Shown here one piece after another: positions 46,042 through 60,300 of a DNA stretch of 64,000 nt. Numbering within the stretch: position 1 is the stretch's first letter; each line of letters begins with the position of its first letter. The position numbers and the translations under genes are program-made. This DNA is from Hydrangea macrophylla (taxonomy: Eukaryota > Streptophyta > Magnoliopsida > Cornales > Hydrangeaceae): NCBI GenBank assembly GCA_033977485.1, contig CM066985.1:72897045-72961044 (forward strand), written 5' to 3'. The notes below the pieces were generated by a model. That model was not told the origin of the DNA and did not search any database. It was given only the letters and a program-made list of their open reading frames with translations.

Positions 46042-49000
46042 AACACCACCGACTACCACCAACCGAGACCACCGCCGTCGCCGGGGACCACCGTCGTTGT
46101 CGCCACCACCACTATCGTCGCCACATCGCCGGCGTCTCATCTCCTTCACCGATCGACGGCAATGTTGTCCTCATCACCGGTGACACCACAAGCACAGATC
46201 CAGCCGACGCACCTTCACTCGCGGTGGATCGATGGATCATTGTCGTGCCGGTGCACCTTCACTCGTGGCTGGAACCGTCGTCCAGTCTCTCACCACCAGA
46301 ACATGGCCACCAAAGCTAGATCTGGCTAGATCCGGTCACCGACGCCTAGATCCGGTCACTGACGCCTAGATCCGGCCACCAACACATCAATCCACCACAG
46401 ATCTGGCATAGATTCTTCGACGCCACTGCCATACTCGCCGGAAAGTAGCGGAAGAGTGAGAACACTCCTTCCTGAAGTCCGCCGCCACCATCTGCTTCAC
46501 CAGAATGGGGTGGTGTTTTTTTATTTTTTTTCCTTTTTTTTAACATTTTTTTTTTTGTGAAATTTATCAAAAAAAAAAGTTGGTGAACTTTCTTAACAAT
46601 TTTTTTTTTTCCAGATTTTGATATCAACAATGATACTTGTTTGTTTGATAGATCTCGTTGAGTAGGTTGTAAAAATATAAATTTTATGCAAAAAACAAGT
46701 TGCATATGGATATGAATGCTCAAATTTGTAAAAAGCTTTTGCAATGTTTACTAGAACACTGTAATTCCACCTAGTGCCACAAACTTCTTGATAAATTTCA
46801 AAAGTTGTGAAATTTCAAAAAAAAAAAATTTTTTTAAATTTCACTACTTTTTTAGTGTTGAAACTCTCTTTAGATCTGTTTTTTAATTCTCTCTCCTCTT
46901 TCTAGATCTAACTTCTTCATCCTCTCTCATTCGACCACACAACTTCTATACTCCAAACAATACATAATTAATACTCCAAAATTTCACAACTTTTTTAGTG
47001 AAATTTCACAACTTTTTTTTCCCCTCAGAATTTCATACAAACAATGCTACTTACTTGGCAGATCTCGTCGAGTAGATGTAAGAAATATAATTCCACCTAA
47101 AAACAATGTGCAGATTGGAAGTTACGAACTTTTGAAGTGGGAAAAAAGCATTGGAAAAACTATTAATAGGGTCAGACGAGGTCGTCGGAGCTCAGACGAG
47201 GTCCGGTAAGGTGGTCGGACGTCCGGCAAGGTCGTCGAAGTCCATGGTGGTGTCGCGCCTATTGTGGAGCAATTTTAGCAAAATGGTGGGAGTAGTTTAG
47301 TCAATTGAAGGGAGAGATGACGTATGACTAAAAATTTTTGCTTGTTGGACCTAATACTAAAACATTACCCTAGAATGGATTTATCACCAATTCACCCTTG
47401 AATTTAAGACGGTCCAAAAGAAATCAGGAAGTATGCAAATAAGTAAAACTTTACTGATAGTATTAAAAATTTATAAAGAGAAGTCATACTCTTATGAGAA
47501 AATTGATGATCATTTCCTCCATTGCTGCATTCGGCTTGAATTCTTCATCGGGTTGGCCCGTAGAACCTGGGGTTTCTATATTAGAAATCGACGAGGCACC
47601 GCCTGGTGACATAACACAGAGGGATTGAAGACCAGCTTCAACCTTTACTCGCTTACTCGAATCTTCAGGAAATGTGGGTCCATGCATTGGGCGCTTAGGC
47701 TCAACACCAGTAGAGCCATGACTAGCCCCATCAGTATTCTGGTTAGGGGCATCACTGTCATTCACCACTTTCATTTCGTTTTGCCTTTGTCTTTCCCAAC
47801 CGACAACCAATCCAGCAAGTTCAATGGCAAGACGCCTGTTTTCTGCAGTAGTATTATACGGCAATCCAAGACGACTAAGAGAATTTACCATTTGAGGTAC
47901 AAACTGTGCTCTGCAGCTGTAGAAGAGATCCGAATGGCGGACAATTAGTTGGAAAATGTGAATCAAATTAGGAACAGAGTGACCCTCCTCGACCAGAATT
48001 TTTTTCGTGTAACGTATCCATATTGGCATACGCGGCTCTTGAGGTAATCTTCGTGGAAGAGCTGGCATTAATATATCAAGGGCTTGCTTGACTAACATTC
48101 GATTCTCTGGCTGGCAAGTTCTGAGAAGCGCAACGAAAACCTGCGATTACAACTTACCATCAGCATGATACTTTCTTTCCTTTATATTCTGCAAGTGTTT
48201 GCCAGTATGATAATTAATTTATGTAGCAGTGAAATGATTATTAAATCACGCAGAATTATCTTCAAAAGTGATTACTAACAAATCAAGAAGTAAATAGAAG
48301 AGAACTCTCAACTAACCTAAACCTTCTAGAAGGTAAGACAAAAAATAGTTCTCAACATGCCAGAATGCAGAAATATGCTTCCACATCCAAAATAACCAAT
48401 GCATGGCAGAATGCAGAACTATGTTCTCAGCATGATGCTTGCAAAGTGCAAATACAACAATAATTGCCAACCAATTTCCATAAGTAATAAAAACTGGACA
48501 CTGTGCACTGATTAGAGTTCACACAGGTACAATACGATCTCCACGACAAATCTTGACTTACAACCTTGAAAGTAAGTCTATCTGGTCAGAAACTCGTCAA
48601 GCGCTATGGATCAAGAAAATAACGGGTCAATCTTGTTCTTTTTTCCAGGTAAGTTAAGGATCATTATCAGCACCCTGCAGTGCACCCCTGCATACAGGGC
48701 ACACAAAATTTGCGAAGAGGATGGGGTGGGGGGGGGGGGGGGGGGGGGGAAGGGGGAAGGAGGATTGGCAGGCGGAAGACAAAATTTACAGAACATTTTT
48801 CATTCACAGATCTTACATACCAATAGAAGTGATGGTTGAAAATACTATATAACAGAAAAATTATGAGTGAAGAAACTCTCTCATTAGTTGGAAACCCCGT
48901 TGTGTTTTGTCTAATAAATCACTTTCTGTAGACTAATTAATCAAGCTTCTCTTGACAGACCACAGTCTGCTGTCACAACATCAACCAGTAACCACATCAT

Positions 49001-51267
49001 CATGGAGATTTCAAATAGGTTCTTCTTTAATTTGAAATTTAAATTATACTAAGCAGTAAGCACAATTGAGTCATATTCACTTTGTACTTCAGTGAAGTCA
49101 TTGGTGACACTCTTTGCCTTGACCTAATGACTTCCTATTGAAAATGTTAGGGGTAGGGAAAATTTGAGATTCAAGTTCTAGAAAGAAAACTCTATGAATT
49201 TCTTAGCTGATCGAACACTCACTGTCAAAAATCAATGTTTACCATTGTATGGAAAATTAGTCACAAGAAATAGCATGATAGCCAGCAATGCATATATGTA
49301 GCTTGTTGTGTTTATATACTCACAGTACCTGGAGTATAATTTTTTCAGGAGCTTGATAGGCCTCCAGGAAGTGGCAAACATTGACAAATGCCCATTGCTT
49401 ACTGGCACTGTCCTCACGTTTGAGATGATTCCAACCAAATTTGATGAGTTCTTTCCTATGATGAACGAGATCACTTTGAAGATACTTAAGAAGCAAAGTG
49501 GCAAGCTGTAAAAGTTCTATCCTCAAAGGTTCATCATAATCGGCAGAGACCTATGAAAGATAACAAATAACAACCATGAAATCAAGAATGCAAAAGAACA
49601 CCATTAAATAATGAAAGAATCAATCAAAACAATTGCTAAAACAATAAGAGCTCGTTTGGGATAGATTTTTTCAAGGACAACAATCAGTTATAGAAATTGC
49701 TTAAAAAGCTCTGGTCACGTGGATTAACTTTTTCATAATTTTTTCAACCCAAAAAAAAAAATGATTCCTTTTTAAAGCTAAAAAGCAGCTTTTTTGAAAA
49801 GGTCCAATTTGTAGCTTATCCATAACAAAAAAAAAATCAAAAAAGTGATTATTTCAGAAGCCAACCCAAACAGGTTCTAAAACTACAAAATTAGACAAAG
49901 CATTCACCTCTTCTGGAGGATCTAGAAGCTTGTCAACAACTGTTTTTATGATAGTAGTGTCAACAACCTCCCAACTTTGGCCATTCTGAAAGGCATGAGC
50001 TAACATTGGAAGAATGAGCATTTGCATGGCAACGACCAAGTGATCATGGCCTAGCTGTTTTGATTGGAATAGGTTCAAAAAATGCAAAAGGAGAGTTTTC
50101 TTCATGTTGGGAGGATAGCCCTCAGCAACCTGAGAGACAATACGAGTGAATATCCAATGATGAACTCGCGACCGAGTACTAACAAAAAATGGAGTAATTG
50201 TGTTAGTCTCAAAAGTAAACATACCTCAATGATATAAAACTCCTTCAGAAAAGTAAAATCAATGCGACTATGGAACAAGAAGATAGAGAGAATATCAAAG
50301 AGAACGTTGACTTCGGTTTTATCATGTCGCAAGTAGTTCAGGAAGCATTTGACAAGCCATTTGCTTTCTTTCACCTGTACACCAATCACATAGGAAAGAG
50401 GATCAGAGAGCACTATAAATAGGTAAAAACAAGTAGGCTGACATTTGAGCATAAGTTTATAATAATAGTCCACTGGGAAAATTTAGTTACTTTTGCAATC
50501 AACTAGGGGAATGTTGGACAATTCTCGTGGCCAAATATGTCTTTTACTCTTGTTTGGGCGCCTACATTAGAAGTCTTGTTGCTCACTTTTGAAAATAAGA
50601 GCACAATGCTTGTTGACATAAAAAAAATTCAACATAATTCCGTTCTCGAAAATATCACTCATCGTGACTACATATTCACATACGAAAGCGAATTGTCCAT
50701 CATAAGAAAGAAATCAAACATAAGTAGCCACAAAACCAATGTTTAAATTCGGGAATTGTATTGTTGGACACCTCGTGTTCTATTGTTCTTATAGGAGCGT
50801 GGAACTAGTATAACAGTACAGTTCCCTATGCAAAGATGAATGTTCAACTACATGGCCAATATGTGTATTGACACTTCGTTTGAACACAGAACTTACGGGT
50901 AGGTAAAGGAGACTTGGTAAAATCAATGAACTATGTGGCTGTCGGGACTCGGGAACATGCCCAATCAATAACCAAGGAACAAAATTTTGTTTCGTTTCGA
51001 GCGAAACAACCGAAACTTTTCGGTTTTGCCGGTGACCAACACGAAACAGAGGTAGAATTGTGAAATTCCAGTGCTTCGCACGAAACGTCTTCGTTTCATT
51101 GTGTTTCATCTGAAACACATATGTTTCCAACTAAACAGTCACATGGATCGAATCAAAATTGGGGAAAATTGGGGAAATCAGGGTTTCTTCTTCTTTGCTG
51201 ATCTTCGCTTCTCTGTCGCTGGTCTTCTTCCTTCTTCTTCCCTCTTCTTCTTCATCGCTGGTCCTCT

Positions 51268-51308
<41 letters not shown>

Positions 51309-54300
51309 CCGAGTGTGGTATGAGATTTGCCTTTATATATATACATATATATATATATATGTGTGTACATATATTCTATATAGAGTAATGCTATGCTTCC
51401 CAAATTTTTTTCCCAAAAAGTGTTTCCCAACACATGTGGCAGTGGGACCCTCCTCAATAATGGTGGGATCACTTCAACATCAACCAATCAAAATCAACTA
51501 GGCCCACTACCACGTGTTGGGAAACACTTTTGGGAAAAAAATTTGGGAAAAATAGCATCACTCTTCTATATATGTATATATTTATGTAACTTTAAGCAAG
51601 ATATTTTAGTAACTTTATGTTATACTAAAAAGCTTAATAATTTATTTATACTAAAGAATAAAGATTAAAGTTAAACTAATTGTAATTATACTAATTAGTA
51701 ATTAGTCAAAATTTGGTATTAAACAAATTTAATGTCTTTTTATAATAATCATTGATATTCTGTGAACTGCTTAACAGTAGATTGACGACTAAATCATTAT
51801 GTATTTTCAATTTGAACTAGATATTATTAACGTAACTATATATATGGACCTATAAAAGGTTCAATTAATCAATTATTAGTTTTACATGTGCTTTAATGCT
51901 TCCACATGTTTCTTAATGCTTCCATCTTTTTCTGGTGTTTCCACATGTTTCCGAAACATTTCCGAAAAGTTTTCGTTTCCAGGAACACCGGAACACTACA
52001 CCGAAACAAAATTTTGATCCTTGTCAACAATGCACCACAACCCCGCTAGTGAAAACAGAAAAAAGACAAAAGATTAAGGCATCGCGCCCTTCATATGGAT
52101 CAGGCGCACTGAAATCAATATGGCCAACTCGTGATCTCATTATGAATCAAAACAGAGCTCAGATATCAACGCTAAGAAAGAGAGAACTTAATATATCAAC
52201 AGTTAAAGAAAATTCACAAAGGAACAGCTCAGAAATCAATGCTAAGAAAGCGAGAACTTCATATATTAACAGTGAAAGAATATTCACAAAAGAATGGCGT
52301 ACATAATAACAGCTGGCATAAAAATGAATTACTGAAGAGAATGAAGACTCCAAAAAAGAATAAGAACATCGAAAATTGAGAAGACATAGTGTGTGCCCTC
52401 TTCCGTGTGTAGTAATTTTTCATAGTGAAAAACAAAGTGTCTAACATCAAAAATACCCGCGTAGAAGGATGTAAACTCACCTGCACCAAGTTCAGTTCCT
52501 GTTCGTTATGCAAGCGGGCAATTCTTGAAGATGACTTCCACAGCAATACTAGAGTATCAAAGACAACACGGTTACTCTGCAGCCAACCAGGCATCAATTT
52601 GACCAAAGTTTTAATAAGAGAAAGTCCCTGGAAATAAGCATCTGACATTGCCCCTGGGGTCACGGGCGGCGGATTAGAACTCTCCGGAGGACTAGCAAGG
52701 CTGTCATCCCCGCCTACAGATCCCTGACCCGCTGATGCTTCAGATTTTGGCACGAATTCAGGAAAGGCACTTGAGAGTATCTTCTCTGGTGACTTTGCAA
52801 GTTCCTCTCGCAATGGCTGACCAGCATCTGAACGCAATATATACATAAACCTGGATTATACCAAAAATTGCCACCAAAAAGAAAATGAAGGTCAATAAAC
52901 CAAAATGCAAGTCAACCAAATGTGCACAACTTTGAGACCATTTGTGTTAGCTTTTAAAAGAACCACTTTTTGGAATAAGATAATTTTTAAAAAGTTACAA
53001 AAGCTTTTTAAAAAAAGCTGTTTATTTAGCTTTAACAAGAAATCAGATTTTCTAAAAAGCTGCAAAAAAGCTTTATCCAATCGGTCACAACTATTTTAAA
53101 CAATCACATATAAGCGATTTTTGGCCCCAAAAAGGCTATCCAATGGGCTCTTCATCCAGGCATTTATCCGTACCTCCTGAAGTATTTTGGCTGGCATAAA
53201 CGAGCGAGAAAATAATCAACAGCCGCCGCTGGATAACGGTTCAAAAATTTTGTTAGTGGAAGCCGATATGGACTGTTAATCTCACTGTAAAATTGTCCTG
53301 GGGGAAGAGCAGCCTCCAAATCGATAGTCAAGGTTACAAGCTCATCAAGGAACTTTCCGGCAGCATGAGGAAGCAGGTGAAAAAGCTCAATAATAGCTGC
53401 AAAAATGTACCGTCACCATAAATATGCATCCATGTATATTCACAAATTTAATGTTAATAGGACCAAAACTAGATGATTACCAGCAGCTATTTTAGGTTCC
53501 TCTCCAGCCTTCCAAGACTTCTGACACTGCGCAAGTTTTTCAGGTTCCAACCATTTCTTAAGGTGTTCTAACAATTTACCACCCAAGGTAACATTAAACC
53601 AGTTGGACAGAAGTTCCAGCAAGCGGGCCAGACCTTGCAAAAGAGGCATGCTTAGATTTTTGGTATGTGCCAAATTTACTAGTATTGGTCTCAGGCTGCT
53701 TTGAAGGAGATCCTTGGGCATCCTTTGTTGTAAAATAACCTGAAAAAGATGAAACCAATAAAAATAATCTCAAAGCAAAATATGGGAAAATGATGATATT
53801 TAACTGAAAATATTCCATACCAATAAGCCAGTTCCCATTAAAGTTTATAAGAATGTTAAGGAGAACGATGAGCTTGTACATCTACTATTGAAACCTAATT
53901 TAACAGGATGACCCACCATGAGGTCAACCATCATTCATAACCCATCAACAATAATTCCCAATAACCACTTGATGAAAATCACCGCATCAAGTCACATATA
54001 TACAGGAAAACTTAATAGGCAGGCAATCACACAGAGGCTGCCACTCCGTATTATTTGGAATAAATGCTGTCAGTCTGTCAGATGCAAACAGAAACGAAAT
54101 GCACATCAAGTGATAAGTACAACAAACCTGCCGCAAGCCCTCCTTGGCAACAGCAACAATTTCGGGAGTCCTACTTGTCAAGGACTTGAAGAACATGGAA
54201 ATGATCTTTGCACGCAATTCAGAATGGTTCTGTGTTTTAAAATCTGCCCATGCCATTGCCGTACATAGCAGCTCAATACATGCTGTGCGAAGTTTATTTA

Positions 54301-57300
54301 ATGATGTTGCTACTTTTGGGTTCATAAACTTCACAACCCAAACAGTTTCGTCAGCCTCGGCTATTTGAAGTGCTTCTTGCAGAAAATTAACTAGTTCTTG
54401 AGTCAATTTAAGAAGAGGAGGCCTCAACGCCAAGCAGAAATTCAAAGCAGTAACGGTCCCAACCTAAACACCAAGCAATTAAGATAGTAAATAGATTTAG
54501 ATCCCGTATGCACTAGCTTATAAAATAACCACCTTTTGGAATATAATCTACAAATTGGAGCTTTTCATAAAGCTGTTTTTCAGCTTCTAAAAAGGAATTA
54601 GATTTTCTAAAAAGCTGTGGAAAAAATCTAATCCAAATGGTCACAACTTTTTAACCAACACCAAAAAAACTATCCCAAAGAAGCTCTTAGTGAACTCTTC
54701 ACAACATCGGCTAATTTTATTACCTGTTGATCAACAGTCTTTAACCGGAGGGGGCGCACTATTAGAGGCTGAAGCAAGGGTTGATGCAAAGGTTCAAGCA
54801 ACTCAGACACCTCACTACCTGTTCTGCTAGCCAAAAGTGCCAAAGAAGACTGCACAATCTTTCTCACACTGACAGATGCATTGGCATTGAAAAGCTCCGA
54901 TGCAAGAAATTCAACGACTCCTTGAAAACTTTGCCTGCGTGCTTCACTGTTGGCTTCATCAACATTATTCACCACACGAAGAACTTGAGTGAGTACTTGA
55001 CTCGTTTCCTCTTGCTCTTTACTGGCATATATTGGAAGCCTTTTGAGAACATATACGAGACCCCTGATTATACGTACTTGGAAGAGGCATAAAGTCTCCG
55101 CTGTGACCTTTCCGACCAAAGCACCGAGCCCCATAACTCCTCCAATCTGTGCTTGCCAAGTACTCCCATAGCAACAATGAAGAAGACGAGGTAAAAGTTG
55201 CTCAAAAACAGGAATACGGACACTCGGAGGTGGTGAATAAACAGGGCTCATTGACGGACTAGACACAATCATAGGAGTACCCGGGCCACCTCTAGACATA
55301 AGTTCAGTATGTTTTGATCGAGTAAGGAAAAGAAGTGTTTCGGCAAACACATTCAGTGCACTAAGAGCCGCTTTAGCGTGGAGTCTATTTTCATCTGCCA
55401 ACACATCTACTAATGCGTCCAAAAAGATCAGAGGGTCCAACTCTTTCAGATCAGAGCAACTACTATTTCTCGACTTGGAACCACTAACTGGGGCAGTTGA
55501 AGTTGAAGGGTTAGATGAGGAATTTTCTATGTGAAATAACATAGCAAAATGGCGGCAAACATTAACAACAAATTCGTCTTTGGGGTCAAGTAAATCGGGA
55601 TCTGCACTCGCAGCAATGATCGTCATCAAGAGAATCTTGAAAACAGATTTCTCAGCCATAAGTTGGGTCTTTGTCTTGACACCTAAGTCAGCCTGTAAGA
55701 AATAAAAAATTAATCAATAAATTGTCAAAAAAGTATACTAAATAAATTAATTAGATGACAACAATCAGACAAGTAAACGAACGAATATAGTGTATTATTC
55801 CTGTATAATCTAAGACTAATATTGAACAAACAAGAAGAACCTGGAGAGTCAATAAAACATAAACAAAATTGTCTTTCTAGAAGGAAAATAAAAACATTTT
55901 GAAAAGGGACAATAGATCTCAACCAGTTACAAAATTGAATTGAAAGACTAGCGTTAAAATCACGATCCTGCATACTATTTTAGAATCCAGAAAGAGCAAT
56001 TGCAAATTTTTGGAGTGCCGTGACTGGAGAAATCTTATGGCACAAACTAATGCAGGAGAAAGAATTTAGAAAACCAACTAACTTGTATATTCACTAATGA
56101 TTACATTGTTCTACATGGACGAAGCAAAAAAACAGATACCACCAAGTATATTCAACAAAGTTTTGAAAATAAAGAAGAACCATCTGATAAGTGAGATTTA
56201 CAACAAAAGCAGCAGCAAGACCCTCATCAAGCTAACCTTTATATCCGATGTCTCGGATCTTCTCCAAGATACATCCGCTGGGGAAACTAAATAGGTCGAT
56301 AACTGCCTAGGCGTCAACCCTTCATCACCAAGATTTCCGGGTAAATTCAGTTGAGACGATAAGCATACACGAAGGAATTTCAGAGCTTCTTTTCGGTAGA
56401 AACCATCCACGCCACTATTTTTGTGCATGACAGCCGAAACAGCAAGATTTATACAACGATCTAGAGGCACCAAAAAGGGGGTTGAGGGCTCAAATGTAAG
56501 AATTAATCGAAGCCCGTGCTCTGGGTTTTCCTTGCACTCAAGTGCTAGAGGCTCTTTAAGAAAACGTCTATTACGACCACCTAACTTGCCGAGAAGTTGC
56601 AATGATTTCCCACCCCAAGGATAGGGCGCTGGCCTCAGGTGTGACCATAATGCTAAGATTACCTCGGACATCACATTCGCCATACTTGGTTCAAGGAAAT
56701 CAGGATTCAAGCTATCTATCCAAAACTCGAGTGTCCTTAAACCTAAGCTCACTAGATCATTACTTCCTTTAAGACAGAGAACGAGAGGCTTCATAAGACG
56801 GGGAAGGTGTGGCAACAGTGAACTTAGCCGTGCCGGAAGGGTTAAGCAAAGTTCCAGTAAAAGGTCCCTCATATCTTCCCCAGTGGGCCCCTCGAGCATG
56901 GCCAAGAGCATATTCAGGCAGGGTAGGAGGGTGGGTAACATATCCCGCAACAGAAGCTCAAATTTACCTCCCGAAAGTGCTCGAAACATTGTACGAAGAA
57001 GCTGCAAATACCCAAGTGGCCTCTCAACTTCTGTTGCATTTTTCATGCAAGCTTCCATGATAACGGGCACGTGAAGCTGTAAAATACGTTCGCAATCTGA
57101 AGGAGCCTTAGCAACAGCACCGAATAAAAACCGAAAGAGATGCAAAACTAGTTTGGCCGCGGGTGAATCGGGATGCTTCAGAACATCGAGTTTGCTGTTT
57201 ACAAGAAAATTTACCAAAACATCTGCAAACGGCCGGAAAACCTTAGGGGCTTGCAAGAGCGCAGAAAAGATGTGGACTAGCTGAGTGTTGCTGATCATGC

Positions 57301-60300
57301 ATTCAAAAAGCTCTGGCATACACAATGAGAACATGTCCATAAGATCTCGAGGTTCCATAATGACCAAAATCTGGGAAAACAGATGGACCATTTCTCTCTC
57401 CTCGTCTTTCTCCTTAAACAGGGCCAAGCAATGTACACCACTCTTTAGAACACCAGAGGCTTTCCATACCTGCCAAAATTCGCCAACACTGAACTACATT
57501 AGTTATGCCACAGGTACAAGCTTCCAAATCTAATTGACGTGATATTAGAGAGGGGGCAACTATCAATTGAATACATATGTGTGGCAGAAAGAGATCTATA
57601 GCCCCGAAGTACCAAAAAGCAATAGAAAAATATGGGAATAGGATACAACAAACAGTAAGACAGTCAAGGTCAATTCAATGGCTTTAGTGCATAATGGTAT
57701 ACTTGCGCAAGACAATACCTCATCTTCTCTCATTCCTTTAAATGGCTGAGGCACCGATGGATTGGATGATGGTGGAACTTGAGGAGGTGTCCCATGTGTA
57801 GAAGATGAAACCTAAACCAGCAGGACCCAAAATAAGATACCAAAAAATCAGAACACCAATGCAAACCCTTAGAATTGAAGAATTCATAGACCTGCGATCG
57901 GGGTAAATGTGCATGAGTGATACTCCAGATTATAGTCTTCATTCCTGAAGAAATACGAAGGTTATTTGTATCCTAGAAGTAATTTAAAAAGAAGTAAAAT
58001 GAGGTAATTATATTTTTTCTTAGCAATGTATAATCTCAGGCATTGGAGGTTCCTGATGATCAACAGTCGTTATTCTCACTAGTGTAGTTTTGAAAAAGAA
58101 CCCAAAAAAAAAAATTTATGGAAAATGATTAGTTACCCATAACCAAGGTTTTTATCAGATGCTTGCAGTCACCAACTTCCTTAGAATGTTCCACAGGAAC
58201 CTGCAAATTTAGAACTGCCTGCAACCAAATGATATGGTATCAAAAAGGAGAGAAAAACAATAAACTGGAGACGAGAGAATCCTGTTTTGCTTAAGAGGAA
58301 ATAGAGCACCAATATTCCACAAAGGGAATCTCTTTTGCAAGCAGAACTTATATATATTAACATAAAAGGCACAAGTTTCCACAATAACCTGCACTGGGAT
58401 TTCAAGCTTTGACCTCAATGTAGATCGATCTTTTCCTTCCTCTCCCTCTTCCAGTAACTAACACCAAAATAGAATCAATTAACATTGACAAACATGAAAA
58501 AAGAAACATCTAATAATTGCCCAAAAGAATTTATCAAGAGCGGGTAACAACGCCGAGCTAATAAACAAAACGGGAAGCACTAAGCTGGTGCACATTTAAA
58601 GAAATCTACGAGCATGGTAATAATTATAAGCCCCTTTCAGGGGATCCAAGAACCAAAATGAAAACAATTTTGGGTTCTAAAATATGAACAATTGTATTAA
58701 GTGCAATAAACCTCATATGCCAAGCTGAATTGAATATGGGCATGTAAAAATATTCATTCATGCAATAATTCAGACCAATAAAAAGAGAAGGCCGATCGTT
58801 GAAAAAAAAAAACGAAGTGGGACCAACTCTTATCACTACTTCAAGCCCTTATTGATCTTACAATTCAACTTGTCTGTCTTCTAGGGTCTCTAGTTTCCAT
58901 CTTCACTTTTATATATTTTTAGCATCAATTCTACAAGTTGCATTGAGCCTTTAACTAGTACTTTTAAAATCCATCTCAAAGAAAACGGGCAAATTTTCCA
59001 ACAAATTTCAGATTGTTTCTTCATTTACAGCAGGATTCAGAGCACTCCGGCAAAAATGAAACTCCAGACTTCCAGTACACCAATGTCAGTATTCAGTTCT
59101 CTTTATAAATCAATGAAACTCGGGAGTCCTTGTAGGGATGTATTATAAAACTAATAAATACATGAGAAAAACAAATGAAGGCAAGCCAATTAGATTTGAA
59201 TGTAACTGAAAAGAGGTGCTTTCAAGCCATAAGTCCAAGAATCTAATTGGGTCCCCCACCCCTATTTACAATATGTGGTTTATCGATTGGAAGCCCAGCT
59301 ACATACTCTCTCCTCTCTCATCCGCTGCCTGTGACGCTTTCAGGTTCTTTAGTTCTCTCTCATTTCTATTAAGTTCTCGCTTTTTTTCTTCGTTTTCTTT
59401 GCTTTTTGCCAGGAAAAATTCCTTCGTTTGCTTTATAGATTTCCATCTGCTGCTTCATGTATTTAAGATTTTATCCCTACCCATTCAAAACACCATAATT
59501 TCTATTTTTGATCTTTAGTTAATGGCACTTCTCTTGATTCTAATCTAGTAAATTTCATTGGTATCTGTCTGATTATAACAGTCATGATGAAAATGCTTGT
59601 TGAAAGCACTTCTATGCTACTTCTTGTAGTATGTTTCATATACGTTTGATGTACTTTCGGAATACACAAGTTTGATGAAGCCTAGAAATAGAATTTCATA
59701 GCACTACATCTACCACGCACAGTGAAATGGCCAAGTTTTCCAAGTCCTTCACAATAAGAGAAATGTTAAACGAAATGGAATTCATAGATGCAAGAAAATG
59801 TGCTGTCTTCTAATATCCAAGTCAACTACTAACAGAGCTGTGCAACTAAAAGAACTGGCTTGTTTTCGGAAAATGCTGCTAAAGTTCCAGATGTTGGGTT
59901 GGGTAGTCAAAAGTGAAATAAATCAATGATGCAGATATCGAGGAGAGGTAGGTACGGCGCATTAGATATTCCCCATATATCTATCAACCAAATTCCTCGT
60001 CCAAAAAATCATCAAAACCAATGAGGCAAGTGAGTCACCACAAAATATAACCATTCTTAAAATAATTTCTCTTTGGCTGACCAATTATCAGTCATAGATC
60101 GGCGTCCGCCCCAAAGTTGAACTACTTAGTGACCCATGGCCAGTGGGCCACTGGACCACCCCCACACTTGGAGTTCTCAAAAAACCTAAATAGATTACTA
60201 AAAATTAATTTGTTTAAACATCAAAACGATGACCCATGAAAATTTAGTAGGGTAGTTACAGCATCTGAAATCAGCCTTTTTTTAAGTACCTGAGGAATCG

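Noticed and set aside
45959..46319. GC-rich plus-strand frames in TRA1 intron 17
   Set aside because: They are open in more than one frame because stops are rare in CCACCG repeats, with no recognised domain. The region is kept only as a possible captured fragment.
50102..50222. Upstream extension of TRA1 exon 15 (open frame with SRVHHWIFTRIVSQ)
   Set aside because: Family continuity joins FYIIE directly to VAEGYPP through the CTCTCAG acceptor at 50130, so the extra codons are intron sequence.
54781..55092. 103-codon plus-strand frame over TRA1 exon 9
   Set aside because: It lies antisense to a conserved coding exon and is a shadow frame.
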